Shown here: piece by piece, positions 17,804-25,239 of the stretch
Layout: every line of letters starts with the position of its first letter
Position numbering within the stretch: position 1 is the stretch's first letter
NCBI GenBank assembly: GCA_937918905.1
Contig: CAKZSH010000110.1
Span: forward strand, 1 to 34,380
Direction of reading: 5' to 3'
DNA: 34,380 nucleotides
Origin: an uncultured Saprospiraceae bacterium
GTDB taxonomy: Bacteria > Bacteroidota > Bacteroidia > Chitinophagales > Saprospiraceae
The notes under the pieces: generated by a model
Databases searched by the model: none
What the model was told of the DNA's origin: nothing
What the model saw: the letters and a program-made list of their open reading frames with translations, nothing else
Translations under genes and position numbers: made by a program

Positions 17804-18165
17804 ATTCTAAGTAAAACTCCTTGAAAATCAATTAGTTGGGTGTTTTTTTGTTAAAAAAATAAAGACAAAATAGACTAGGATTGAGCTATTTTACCTTTAT
17901 TCTGTATATTTTTCAACAGCTTGCAATAAATGTAAAGTATTTAACGTTTTCGTTAATTTTTTCTTAATCATGAAAAAAAAATTGGCGACAGATATAATAA
18001 TCCCTTATCTTGGGAACAGATTTTGATTCTAACAGATAAATCTATCTTTTTTAAACATATTTCTTCATAAAAATTAATTGTCTATAGATCGAATAACTTC
18101 TACACTTTAAATTTTAAATATTTTTCAAAGACCAATTTTTATTTAACATTAATATTGTAGTAGTT
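17804..18165. other. Intergenic leader of the sigma factor gene
   Basis: A 362-bp AT-rich stretch with no coding potential seen and no convincing terminator or palindrome. It probably carries the promoter of the sigma factor, but no clear TAnnTTTG element with a -33 partner could be chosen. Confidence 0.4.
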
Positions 18166-18747
18166 ATGCAAGTTACACCATTGAACGATCAGCAATTGAT
18201 TATCAGTTACCTAGATGGTAACGAAAAAGCCTTCGAGGAATTATTAACTCGCCACAAGGCAAAAATTTACACTCAAATTTATTTATTCGTTAAAGACACA
18301 GCACTCGCTGAGGATATCTTCCAAGAAGTGTTTATCAAGATTATTGATACACTACGTAAAGGAAAATATAATCACGAAGGGAAATTTTTGCAATGGGCTT
18401 TGCGAATTTCATATAATATGTGTGTAGATTATTTCCGACGTAACAAACGTCGTCCAAAAGTATCTCAAACTGAAACTTTCGATATTTTTGATGTATTGAA
18501 ATCTGATGATGACAATGCGGAGCAATCCATCATGAAAAGTCAGACACATCAAAAGATTCGAAAATTAGTAGATGCTTTACCTCCAGAACAAAGAGAGGTT
18601 GTGATTTTACGTCACTATGCAGATATGAGTTTTAAAGAAATTTCACAATTGACACGTGTTAGCATCAATACGGCTTTGGGGCGAATGCGATATGCATTGA
18701 TCAACATCCGTAAGATGATTGAAGAAAGAGAAGTGACACTACAGTAA
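18166..18747 (+). CDS. ECF-type RNA polymerase sigma factor
   Basis: A 193-residue sigma-70 family protein with region 2 at about 15-95 (AFEELLTRHKAKIYTQIYLF; DIFQEVFIKI; FLQWALRISYNMCVDYFRR) and region 4 at about 130-190 (LPPEQREVVILRHYADMSFKEISQLTRVSINTALGRMRYA split across the helix-turn-helix). Region 3 and region 1.1 are absent, as in ECF factors. No anti-sigma gene follows, which is the case for a conserved group of Bacteroidota ECF factors not paired with a FecR-type partner; one such factor (SigP) in Porphyromonas takes part in T9SS control, and membership of that group here is only a possibility. Two hairpin terminators follow. Confidence 0.9.
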   Translation: MQVTPLNDQQLIISYLDGNEKAFEELLTRHKAKIYTQIYLFVKDTALAEDIFQEVFIKIIDTLRKGKYNHEGKFLQWALRISYNMCVDYFRRNKRRPKVSQTETFDIFDVLKSDDDNAEQSIMKSQTHQKIRKLVDALPPEQREVVILRHYADMSFKEISQLTRVSINTALGRMRYALINIRKMIEEREVTLQ

Positions 18748-18755
18748 AATGTAGT

Positions 18756-18780
18756 GGTCCGCTTTTGCTGACCGTTTTTT
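18756..18780 (+). terminator. Terminator of the sigma factor gene
   Basis: GGTCCGC TTTT GCTGACC (18756-18773) forms a stem with a single C-T mismatch, then G and six T. It lies 9 bp beyond the stop codon. Confidence 0.7.
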
Positions 18781-18810
18781 ATTGCGTAATTTTTTATTAT
18801 AAAAATAATG

Positions 18811-18849
18811 AAGCGGAGTTCGTGCTTAGGTACGGGCTCCGCTTTTTGA
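18811..18849 (+). terminator. Second hairpin terminator after the sigma factor
   Basis: AAGCGGAG (18811-18818) pairs with CTCCGCTT (18837-18844), with a further CGT/ACG pair inside, followed by TTTTT. A backup terminator or the end of a small transcript. Confidence 0.7.
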
Positions 18850-18856
18850 TTTTTTT

Positions 18857-18965
18857 GATTGTTAAATGGTTTTGCTTCGCAATTGTTCGATTGTTGTCGA
18901 ATATTGGTGAATCAAAAATATTCGATAACAATCGAACAATTGCGAAGCAAAACCATTTAACAATC
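18857..18965. repeat. Heptad-armed palindromic element, copy 2 (49-bp arms)
   Basis: Arms 18857-18905 and 18917-18965 are 49 bp long and complementary at all but one position. The 11-nt loop GGTGAATCAAA followed by AATATTCGA is the shared core. The arm is only loosely heptad-structured (ATTGTTA, AATGGTT; ATTGTTCG, ATTGTTGT). It sits between the sigma terminators and the PadR operator. Such an arm would form a very stable hairpin in RNA or single-stranded DNA. Confidence 0.8.
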
Positions 18966-18972
18966 GTTAATA

Positions 18973-19020
18973 TACCTAATTTTCTTAGGTAAAAATTTGC
19001 ATACCTAAAATTCTTAGGTA
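18973..19020 (+). promoter_or_regulatory. Two palindromic operators in front of padR
   Basis: TACCTAA-n5-TTAGGTA occurs twice (18973-18991 and 19002-19020), both 19 bp with identical half-sites and only the 5-bp centre partly different; centres are 29 bp apart. The second ends 10 bp before the ATG of the PadR gene. PadR repressors are usually autoregulated through such dyads, so this is the probable PadR binding site. Confidence 0.75.
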
Positions 19021-19030
19021 TATTTACTAT

Positions 19031-19369
19031 ATGTTATCAAATGAATTAACCAAAGGGACTTTGCAAACCATCATTTTAAAACTCCTTGCGGAGGAACAAA
19101 AAATGTATGGTTACGAAATCACTCAACATGTTAAATCCATTTCTGAAGGGAAAATGATTTTAACAGAAGGTGCACTTTATCCTACGTTACATAAACTTGA
19201 AAAGAACGGCCTTGTTCGAACTCAGCAAGTAATGATAGGAAAACGAATGCGTAAATATTACTCGCTCACCGCAAAAGGAAAGAAAGCTAATGTCAATAAA
19301 CTAGCAGAATTTCAAGAGTTTATCAATGCGATGCATTTAATTTTAAAACCTAAAACTACGACCTCATGA
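19031..19369 (+). CDS. PadR-family transcriptional regulator
   Basis: A 112-residue PadR protein: winged helix GTLQTIILKLLAEEQKMYGYEITQHV, followed by LTEGALYPTLHKLEKNGLVRTQ and KYYSLTAKGKK, the canonical wing. The short C-terminal helix (about 85-110) provides dimerisation as in the PadR-s2-like short subfamily. The gene overlaps the next by 4 bp (ATGA), so both are translated together. Two perfect dyads directly upstream argue for autorepression. In Bacteroidota such PadR genes often precede membrane or peptidase genes with a DHFCC-like N-terminal segment, as here. The effector is unknown. Confidence 0.9.
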   Translation: MLSNELTKGTLQTIILKLLAEEQKMYGYEITQHVKSISEGKMILTEGALYPTLHKLEKNGLVRTQQVMIGKRMRKYYSLTAKGKKANVNKLAEFQEFINAMHLILKPKTTTS

Positions 19370-19716
19370 AACCACAACTAAATGAGGAGCAAGTTTTATT
19401 AATAGAAAAAAAGCTAGAAGAATTAGGTTTAAATTATGCTCCCCTTCAAAATGAAATATTAGATCACTTCTGTTGCCTAACAGAAGATGAAATGGAAAAT
19501 GGACATGGTAATTACATTATTGTACAACATGATGAAACTTATAAAACAAAGTATTCACATTTAAGTAAATTAAAAGTGAAAGTAGGAGAAACTATTAAAA
19601 AAGGAAAAGTAATTGGGCTAGTAGGAAGTTCTGGAATGTCTACGGCTCCGCATCTTCATTATGAGGTGATTAAGAATGGAAAGAAAGTAAATCCGAAGGA
19701 TTATTATACTCCGTAG
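19366..19716 (+). pseudogene. Internally deleted M23 (LytM) peptidase gene
   Basis: The 116-residue product joins two unrelated halves. Residues 1-46 (LEELGLNYAPLQNEILDHFCCLTEDEMENG) resemble the N-terminal cytoplasmic segment of proteins encoded after padR. From residue 47 (HGNYIIVQHDETYKTKYSHL) to the end it is the C-terminal half of an M23 peptidase, including SHL, KVGETIKKGKVIGLVG and the HLHYE zinc motif. The first zinc-binding H and D of M23 enzymes and any membrane helices are missing, so activity is not expected. The frame is intact, consistent with an in-frame deletion of the middle of a longer gene. It overlaps padR by 4 bp. It might still be expressed as a peptidoglycan-binding fragment. 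Confidence 0.65.
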
Positions 19717-19725
19717 GATTGGTTA

Positions 19726-19771
19726 TTAGTGATTGGTAAATCGAAACCAATAACGAGTTACCAATCACTAA
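19726..19771. repeat. Inverted repeat with 7-bp units after the M23 remnant
   Basis: TTAGTGATTGGTAA (19726-19739) pairs with TTACCAATCACTAA (19758-19771). The left side from 19718 reads ATTGGTT, ATTAGTG, ATTGGTA. The loop ATCGAAACCAATAACGAG may be a degenerate form of the GGTGAATC...TATTCGA core. It starts just after the stop codon at 19716. Confidence 0.6.
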
Positions 19772-19876
19772 TTACGACATTTAAGAAATTTGATTAGTTG
19801 GATGAAAATAATAATTGAAGTTATTATTCATCTTTTCGAAAAAGGTTGTTCGCAATAGTGAATAGCCTTTTTACTT

Positions 19877-20386
19877 TTATCGTTGGTTATAATCTTTGAA
19901 GTCTTGATTTAGTATTTTAAAATCCAATTTGCCATTCAACCTTTTGAGGTGTTCTGTTACGACAATTGCTTTTTTGAGTCGGATATCAGAACTCTTAGGT
20001 TTTCCGATGATGTAAAGTAAACTCCTTTGTTTGCCTTTGGTTAAGGCATGAAAAAAATCATTGGCTTCATCATCAATTTTGAGGAGTTCGTCCATTTCTT
20101 CGGGCATCGGCATCCCATATTTACTGGTGTCAGGTTTTAAAGTGGCTTGAACTTTTGAACCTATTTGGAGTCTACATTTTTTACGAACTTCTGCATTGAT
20201 ATGAATAAAATGAATACCTCTCTTAGGCAATATGGCACATGGAAATGAATGTACATCATTTAAAGTGCAAATAAAACGTTTGACTTTTTTCTTAGAAAAA
20301 TATTCCACAACTTCCTCAGGGATAATGAGATGATGACCATACACATTATCATTATGAAAATTATCAATTTTGGCTTCGAATTCCAT
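19877..20386 (-). CDS. DUF1905 / YdeI-OmdA-like protein
   Basis: A 169-residue cytosolic protein. Residues about 1-90 match the DUF1905 pattern (F-x-A-K-I; LIIPEEVVEYF; VKRFICTLNDVHSFPCAILPK; FIHINAEVRKKCRLQIGSKV), a small beta-barrel; residues about 105-160 match the YdeI/OmdA helical domain (ANDFFHALTKGKQRSLLYIIGKPKSSDIRLKKAIV). This two-domain layout is common in Bacteroidota; the biochemical function is unknown, although the second domain is named for bacteriocin protection in enterobacteria. Monocistronic, with its start downstream of a minus-strand terminator at 20437. Confidence 0.85.
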   Translation of the reverse strand: MEFEAKIDNFHNDNVYGHHLIIPEEVVEYFSKKKVKRFICTLNDVHSFPCAILPKRGIHFIHINAEVRKKCRLQIGSKVQATLKPDTSKYGMPMPEEMDELLKIDDEANDFFHALTKGKQRSLLYIIGKPKSSDIRLKKAIVVTEHLKRLNGKLDFKILNQDFKDYNQR

Positions 20387-20436
20387 TTTATACTTTTTAC
20401 AAAAATATAAAACCCTTTGGTTTAGGCAAAAAAAAT

Positions 20437-20462
20437 AGAGTTCTCACCGAAGCGAGAACTCT
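20437..20462 (-). terminator. UUCG-capped intrinsic terminator
   Basis: On the minus strand AGAGTTCTCGC, loop TTCG, GTGAGAACTCT forms an 11-bp stem (one G-T pair) closed by C(UUCG)G, followed by A and eight T. It is the strongest terminator in the window and faces leftwards, upstream of the DUF1905 gene, so it must end a transcript that begins to its right. Confidence 0.85.
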
Positions 20463-20592
20463 TAAATGATAACTAACACACGCCCTATAGTCTTGATATT
20501 TAGCAATTAACTAAATAGTATAATCTTATATCTAAAGCGTAATAGATTAAGTTTTAAAAACTATTAATGGCGTGTGAGTAATTTTTTTAAGG
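20437..20592 (-). ncRNA. Candidate structured small RNA
   Basis: No open frame covers this stretch, but it ends in a textbook terminator (20437-20462). On the minus strand a closing stem CACACGCC (20569-20576) / GGCGTGTG (20477-20484) encloses two hairpins: CTTAATCT/AGATATAAG (about 20520-20555) and TATTTAG/CTAAATA (about 20499-20520). TAAGTTTC near 20593-20600, close to the Bacteroidota -7 consensus TAnnTTTG, could place the 5' end around 20590. Length of about 150 nt and a long closing stem are compatible with a 6S-like RNA, but the family is not established. Antisense orientation cannot be excluded. Confidence 0.45.
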
Positions 20593-20810
20593 CTGGAAAC
20601 TTAGTTTTTAATTAATGTGTTTGTTTAAAATTTAGGCGTAAAATATTTAAAACGATTGATTAAAAAAAAGGTTTCAAATATTTCAGTTTGAAGACCGAAA
20701 TTGAATTCAGCCTTCAAGAATTTAGCTCAAAAGTTATACCATTATTTAATATGATAGAACAAAATACTAAGATTCTTTTTTGGAGGCAGTATGAGTTTCA
20801 TTCCTACTCC

Positions 20811-21224
20811 CTAAACCTCAATAATTATATTTTCATGTTCTTTAAATTCAAGATGAGCATCTACATCCTTTAAAAAGAATTTATGGTTGCCTTCGGCAGA
20901 TACTTGAAGTTTAGGTTCTTCTGGGGCGATGACCCAAAGTTCATTATTTTCAATAAAGAAATTTAATTCGAATCCTGGATCGATTTCGTAGATTCCTGCG
21001 TATTTTTGAAGAATTTTTTCATCTAGTTTTACTTCCTTTCGTTCCTTAATTTTTTCATCATTTTTAAAAGCTCTACCCGTTTTTCCGTTTGGAAGCTGAG
21101 CAATGAACAAAAGGATGGTCTTGAACATATATAAGATGTTACAAGCCAAGTTGTTAATGGTATTTTTTTGGAAAAGATGGCGAAAAAATAGACCGTCAAA
21201 AACTGCATTTGTTATTTTTTCCAT
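20811..21224 (-). pseudogene. Remnant of a serine-hydrolase C-terminal domain
   Basis: A 137-codon frame whose last 75 residues (KLDEKILQKYAGIYEIDPGF; NELWVIAPEEPKLQVSAEG; KFFLKDVDAHLEF) match the DUF3471-type beta domain found at the C-terminus of beta-lactamase-like serine hydrolases. The first 60 residues (MEKITNAVFDGLFFRHLFQK) match nothing recognisable, and the end (KEHENIIIEV) stops before the last strands that usually follow. Both sides look truncated, so a decayed gene is more likely than a stand-alone small protein. No catalytic SxxK motif remains. Confidence 0.5.
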
Positions 21225-21302
21225 TCCTAAATGGGAGTCGAATTATAGAAAAGATACGATCTTCCACAATTCTGAATCGATAATCGATTTTTGAATCAAA
21301 AT

Positions 21303-21341
21303 ATTTTGTTTAATTTTTTAGCCTATAAGATTAAACAAAAT
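21303..21341 (+). promoter_or_regulatory. 12-bp palindrome in front of crtI
   Basis: ATTTTGTTTAAT (21303-21314) and ATTAAACAAAAT (21330-21341) are perfect complements around a 15-nt spacer, ending 24 bp before the crtI ATG. Its position fits an operator for the carotenoid genes. The regulator is unknown; the MerR gene at 24878 is one candidate by proximity only. Confidence 0.45.
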
Positions 21342-21365
21342 TATTTTTATAATGTTTCTTTAATT

Positions 21366-22898
21366 ATGATTAAGAAATCTGCACATATAATAGGTTCTGG
21401 TTTTGCTGGATTAGCTTCGGCGGCAAGTTTGGCTCAAAAAGGCGTGAATGTAACGGTTTTTGAGAAAAACAGTACGATCGGCGGACGCGCTCGGCAATTC
21501 AAAGAAAAAGGATTCACTTTCGATATGGGACCAAGTTGGTATTGGATGCCTGATGTATTTGAGGTGTTTTTTAATCGTTTTGGAAAAACCGCTTCCGATT
21601 ATTATGATTTAAAAAAATTAGACCCTGGGTTTACCATTTTTTTTGAAGGAGAAGAAAGGATGGATGTTCCTGCTGAGTTGGAAGGGATTTATGAGATGTT
21701 TGAAAATTTAGAAAAAGGGAGTGCAGATAAGTTGAAAAAATTTCTGAAAGAAGGAAAATATAAATACGAAGTAGGAGTCAAAGATTTAGTGTATAGACCG
21801 AATCTTTCTGTAACTGAAATCATGGATTTTCGCTTGATGATGGGCGCATTGAAATTACATGTATTTAAGCCTTTTGATAAATATGTTCGAAGTTATTTTA
21901 AACATCCTCAATTGATACAATTGATGGAGTTTCCAGTTTTGTTTTTGGGCGCAATGCCAGCGGATACTCCTGCACTATATAGTTTAATGAATTATTCTGC
22001 ATTAGCCGATGGGACTTGGTATCCAATGGGCGGAATGCATGAAATCGTAAAAGCAATGAAGTCGGTTGCGGTAGAACAAGGTGTGCAATTTGAAACGGAT
22101 GCTGAGGTTGAAAAAATAATTGTAGAAAATAAAAAAGCTACAGGCATTCAGATTAATGGGGCACAATTTCGTTCTGATGTTACCATTGCGTCAGCAGATT
22201 ATAATCATGTTGACCAGAAATTATTAGACTCCTCACATAGGCACTATTCCAAAAATTATTGGGACAAGCAAACGCTCGCACCATCTTCATTGATTTTTTA
22301 TTTAGGGGTTAACAAAACAATTCCAAAACTCAATCATCATAATTTGTTTTTTGATGCAGACTTTGAAGGACATGCAAAAGCGATTTATAAAAATCCCGCA
22401 TATCCTGAAAGTCCTCTTTTCTATGTGTGTTGTCCTTCCAAGACAGATGACACCATTGCCCCTCAAGGAAGTGAGAATATTTTTATCTTAATTCCTATTG
22501 CTGTAGACCTAGAGGATAACGAAGAATTAAGGCAAAAATATTTTGATAAAGTGATGACTCGAATGGAAAAAAGATGTGGTGTAAATATCCGTGAAAGTAT
22601 TGTTTATCAAAAAAGTTATTCTGTCAAAGACTTTAAAAAGGATTATCATTCTTTTAAAGGAAATGCATATGGACTTGCGAATACATTGTTTCAAACTGCT
22701 ATTTTTAAACCCAAAATGAAGAGTAAGAAAGTACAAAATTTGTACTACGCAGGTCAATTGACTACACCTGGGCCAGGAGTTCCACCTTCTTTGATTTCAG
22801 GGATGGTTGCAGCGGATTTGGTGGGAAAGCAGGTGTTTGATTTGCCCAAAGATTTTAAAAATCTGATTGGAGCAAACACACAAAAAACAGTTATTTAA
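21366..22898 (+). CDS. crtI: Phytoene desaturase (CrtI type)
   Basis: FAD-dependent desaturase converting phytoene to lycopene at the membrane. The chosen ATG (21366) gives 510 residues; an upstream TTG at 21291 would place the 12-bp palindrome inside the gene and adds residues without similarity. The N-terminal dinucleotide fold is clear (AHIIGSGFAGLASAASLAQ; VTVFEKNSTIGGRAR), with the substrate-side motif FTFDMGPSWYWMP. The C-terminal CrtI signature YYAGQLTTPGPGVPPSLISG is intact. Length is normal (about 490-510). It is first of crtI-crtB-crtZ, separated from crtB by 100 bp. Whether it makes lycopene by four steps cannot be read from sequence. Confidence 0.95.
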   Translation: MIKKSAHIIGSGFAGLASAASLAQKGVNVTVFEKNSTIGGRARQFKEKGFTFDMGPSWYWMPDVFEVFFNRFGKTASDYYDLKKLDPGFTIFFEGEERMDVPAELEGIYEMFENLEKGSADKLKKFLKEGKYKYEVGVKDLVYRPNLSVTEIMDFRLMMGALKLHVFKPFDKYVRSYFKHPQLIQLMEFPVLFLGAMPADTPALYSLMNYSALADGTWYPMGGMHEIVKAMKSVAVEQGVQFETDAEVEKIIVENKKATGIQINGAQFRSDVTIASADYNHVDQKLLDSSHRHYSKNYWDKQTLAPSSLIFYLGVNKTIPKLNHHNLFFDADFEGHAKAIYKNPAYPESPLFYVCCPSKTDDTIAPQGSENIFILIPIAVDLEDNEELRQKYFDKVMTRMEKRCGVNIRESIVYQKSYSVKDFKKDYHSFKGNAYGLANTLFQTAIFKPKMKSKKVQNLYYAGQLTTPGPGVPPSLISGMVAADLVGKQVFDLPKDFKNLIGANTQKTVI

Positions 22899-22998
22899 AG
22901 GCTAAAAAACCCGACGACTAAAATTATTCGTACATATCCTGAGTAACTCTATTATTTTATTTAAATTCACGTTCAACAAAATACGTAAACTCCTGATT

Positions 22999-23835
22999 AT
23001 GAAAGAATTGTATGACACCTTGTCCCATAAAATTAGTAAATCGACTACCCGCTTGTATAGTACTAGTTTTTCTATGGGCATCATGCTTTTGAATAAAAAA
23101 ATTCACGCACCTATTTATGGTATTTATGGTTTTGTAAGATTAGCAGATGAGATTGTGGATAGCTTTCATGGTTATGATAAAGAAAAAATGCTAACGGAAT
23201 TTCGACAACAAACTTACCAAGCAATAGAAGAAAAGATCAGTCTAAATCCCATCTTAAATAGTTTTCAAGAAGTAGTGAATCGGTATGAAATCAATATGGA
23301 ATTGATTGATACTTTTTTGGATTCTATGGAAATGGATCTGCACCAAAATTTTCACGACCTTGCTTCCTATCAACAATATATTTTAGGTTCAGCAGAAGTA
23401 GTGGGGTTGATGTGTTTAAAAGTTTTTACAGATGGCGATGAAGAACAGTATTTACATTTGAAGCCATCTGCAATGCGATTGGGTGCTGCTTTTCAAAAAG
23501 TAAATTTTCTTCGAGATATTCAAGCGGATTTTGATGGAATGGGAAGAACCTATTTTCCAGGAGTTGATTTTGAGAAATTTAGTCAAACTCAAAAACTAGA
23601 AATCGAAGAAGATATTCGAAGAGATTTTGAAGCAGCTTTGATTGGAATTAAACAATTACCAAAGAGTGCTAGACTGGGAGTATATGCAGCATACCGATAT
23701 TATATTTCTTTATTTAAAAAAATAGAAACGTTACCTGCTCAACGAATTATGCATGAAAGAATTAGAATTTCTAATCCAAGAAAATTTTTATTGACTTGCA
23801 GATGTTTCTTAAAATTGCAATTGAATTTACTGTAA
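22999..23835 (+). CDS. crtB: Phytoene synthase
   Basis: Condenses two geranylgeranyl diphosphates to phytoene, the first committed carotenoid step. The 278-residue protein has both aspartate-rich Mg-binding motifs: RLADEIVDSF near 47-56 and FLRDIQADFDGMGRTYFPG near 171-190. YSTSFSMGI near 20 and the RLGAAFQKVNFLRD segment are also typical. Length is normal for bacterial CrtB. It lies between crtI and crtZ and is transcribed with them; the 100-bp gap before it has no terminator. Confidence 0.95.
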   Translation: MKELYDTLSHKISKSTTRLYSTSFSMGIMLLNKKIHAPIYGIYGFVRLADEIVDSFHGYDKEKMLTEFRQQTYQAIEEKISLNPILNSFQEVVNRYEINMELIDTFLDSMEMDLHQNFHDLASYQQYILGSAEVVGLMCLKVFTDGDEEQYLHLKPSAMRLGAAFQKVNFLRDIQADFDGMGRTYFPGVDFEKFSQTQKLEIEEDIRRDFEAALIGIKQLPKSARLGVYAAYRYYISLFKKIETLPAQRIMHERIRISNPRKFLLTCRCFLKLQLNLL

Positions 23836-23921
23836 CTGCCAATTTCAATTGGCGAGTTGTCAAAATTAATAGGTTTTCAATCAGCTAAATAAATTTGGCG
23901 ATTACTTAAAAAAAGTAAACA

Positions 23922-24404
23922 ATGATATTCCAAGGCATACTAATATTAATAGGAACATTTTTGGTAATGGAAGGCATAACATGGTGTACACATAAATATG
24001 TAATGCATGGTTTCCTTTGGTATTTACATGAAGATCATCACCAACCCAAGTACCCACATCCATTCGAAAAAAATGATTTGTTCTTTGTCATTTTTGCGGC
24101 ACCAAGTATTGCATTGATTTATTTTGGAAATGAAGCAGGTTACGACTACCGATTTTGGGTAGGATTTGGAATAGCAGCATATGGCGCAGCGTACTTTTTT
24201 GTACATGATATTTTTATCCATCAAAGATTTAAATTATTTAAAAATATAGATAACGCTTATTTCAAAGCATTGCGGAAAGGACACAAAGTGCATCATAAAC
24301 ATTTAGGAAAAGAAGAGGGCGAATGCTTTGGAATGTTGTGGGTACCTTATAAATATTTCAAAGAAGCGGCAAAGAGTAAAAAGAAACAGCGAATTAAAAC
24401 TTAA
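23922..24404 (+). CDS. crtZ: Beta-carotene 3-hydroxylase
   Basis: A 160-residue integral membrane diiron hydroxylase of the fatty-acid hydroxylase superfamily that makes zeaxanthin from beta-carotene. All histidine boxes are seen: HKYVMH (about 27-32), HEDHH (about 40-44), HDIFIH (about 98-103) and HKVHH (about 123-127). Hydrophobic helices lie at about 3-22, 50-66 and 78-97. It is last in the cluster and its stop codon overlaps the first base of the terminator stem. Its substrate needs a lycopene cyclase, which is not encoded in this window. Confidence 0.95.
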   Translation: MIFQGILILIGTFLVMEGITWCTHKYVMHGFLWYLHEDHHQPKYPHPFEKNDLFFVIFAAPSIALIYFGNEAGYDYRFWVGFGIAAYGAAYFFVHDIFIHQRFKLFKNIDNAYFKALRKGHKVHHKHLGKEEGECFGMLWVPYKYFKEAAKSKKKQRIKT

Positions 24405-24446
24405 AAAAAGCCTCGAATTTTCAACTTGAAAATTCGAGGCTTTTTT
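24404..24446 (+). terminator. Terminator of the crt cluster
   Basis: Perfect 21-bp arms, AAAAAAGCCTCGAATTTTCAA (24404-24424; written here in full as the key stem) and its complement at 24426-24446, ending in TTTTTT. It starts in the crtZ stop codon and is symmetric, so it can stop transcription from both sides. Confidence 0.92.
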
Positions 24447-24599
24447 ATGATTGTAATGTCAAAAGTGGGATTAGTGAATTGGTTTAATGGTTCATTAGGT
24501 TAGCGCGAATCGAAATTCGGATCGCAATATTTTTGATCACCAATTTGCTTAATTAACTATTTAACCAATTCACTAATTCACTTTTGACATTACAATCAT
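24447..24599. repeat. Heptad-armed palindromic element, copy 3 (reverse orientation)
   Basis: Arms of about 52 bp (24447-24499 and 24548-24599) are complementary with a few mismatches (shared ATGATTGTAATGTCAAAAGT, then TTAGTGAATTGGTT). The shared core is on the minus strand: AATTGGTGATCAAAAATATT then GCGA. Right-arm units read ATTCACT, AATTCAC, TTTTGAC. Directly follows the crt terminator with no gap. Confidence 0.75.
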
Positions 24600-24683
24600 A
24601 TAACTTCCTACAAATCAATGACTTACAAAAATTTAGTTCCATAAATCTTTGTGATTCTTTTCAATGGTACATATATTGCACTA

Positions 24684-24843
24684 AGGTAACAAGTAAGGAA
24701 TAACTTAATCATTTGGACCGATTCTTTTGCTCCTATTTTACTTTAAAATCAATCATAGTATTAACAATACTCCTTCTTTTAAAGAAAAACTAGAAGCAAA
24801 ATAACCTCGTCAAAATGACTAATTTTTTCTTTGCTTGTTACCT
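24684..24843. repeat. Widely spaced 10-bp inverted repeat before the MerR gene
   Basis: AGGTAACAAG (24684-24693) and CTTGTTACCT (24834-24843) are perfect complements 140 bp apart, ending 34 bp before the MerR ATG. It may bracket a structured transcript or be a paired regulator site; chance is possible in such AT-rich DNA. Otherwise nothing is seen in 24600-24877. Confidence 0.3.
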
Positions 24844-24877
24844 AGTGAAATGAAAAAGGGATTTCTTTCACATATAA

Positions 24878-25225
24878 ATGCATACTATTATGTCAATGAA
24901 AGACAATGAAATCACAAAATTATACTGGTCGATAGGAGAGGTGGCAGAAATGTTTAGCGTATCAAAATCTTTAATTCGATTTTGGGAAAATGAATTTGAT
25001 ATTTTACGACCAGCAAAAAATACCAAGGGAGAACGTCGCTTCACCGCTCAGAATCTTGAGCAAATGCGAATCATTTACCGACTCGTAAAAGAAAGAGGTT
25101 TTACTATCAAAGGTGCAAAACAAGAAATCCGCGAGAATAAAAAACGTATTGTTAATTTACGAGATAGCATCCTTTCTTTAGAAAAAATTAAGAAAGGAAT
25201 GGAAGGCTTGTTGTTGAAAATATAG
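24878..25225 (+). CDS. MerR-family transcriptional regulator
   Basis: A 115-residue protein with a MerR winged helix: LYWSIGEVAEMFSVSKSLIRFWENEF (about 15-40), LRPAKNTKGERRFTAQNLEQ (about 43-62), IYRLVKERGFTIKGAKQEI. A dimerisation helix (about 85-115) ends the protein; no effector domain (B12, metal-binding cysteines) is present. In-frame ATGs at 24878, 24890 and 24896 are all possible, the last giving the usual N-terminus. Small MerR proteins of this kind are widespread and conserved in Bacteroidota, with unknown ligand. It lies between the crt genes and gldM, but no shared promoter is seen with either. Confidence 0.88.
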   Translation: MHTIMSMKDNEITKLYWSIGEVAEMFSVSKSLIRFWENEFDILRPAKNTKGERRFTAQNLEQMRIIYRLVKERGFTIKGAKQEIRENKKRIVNLRDSILSLEKIKKGMEGLLLKI

Positions 25226-25239
25226 TTTTTTAAAGTCAC

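Noticed and set aside
18765-18992. 75-codon plus-strand frame rich in F and I
   Set aside because: It runs through the second terminator and both arms of the 49-bp palindrome; the translation is a by-product of the repeat.
24878-25225. MerR gene as a light- or B12-responsive carotenoid repressor (CarH/LitR type)
   Set aside because: The protein has only the DNA-binding and dimerisation helices; the cobalamin-binding domain is missing, so the link to the crt genes is by distance only.
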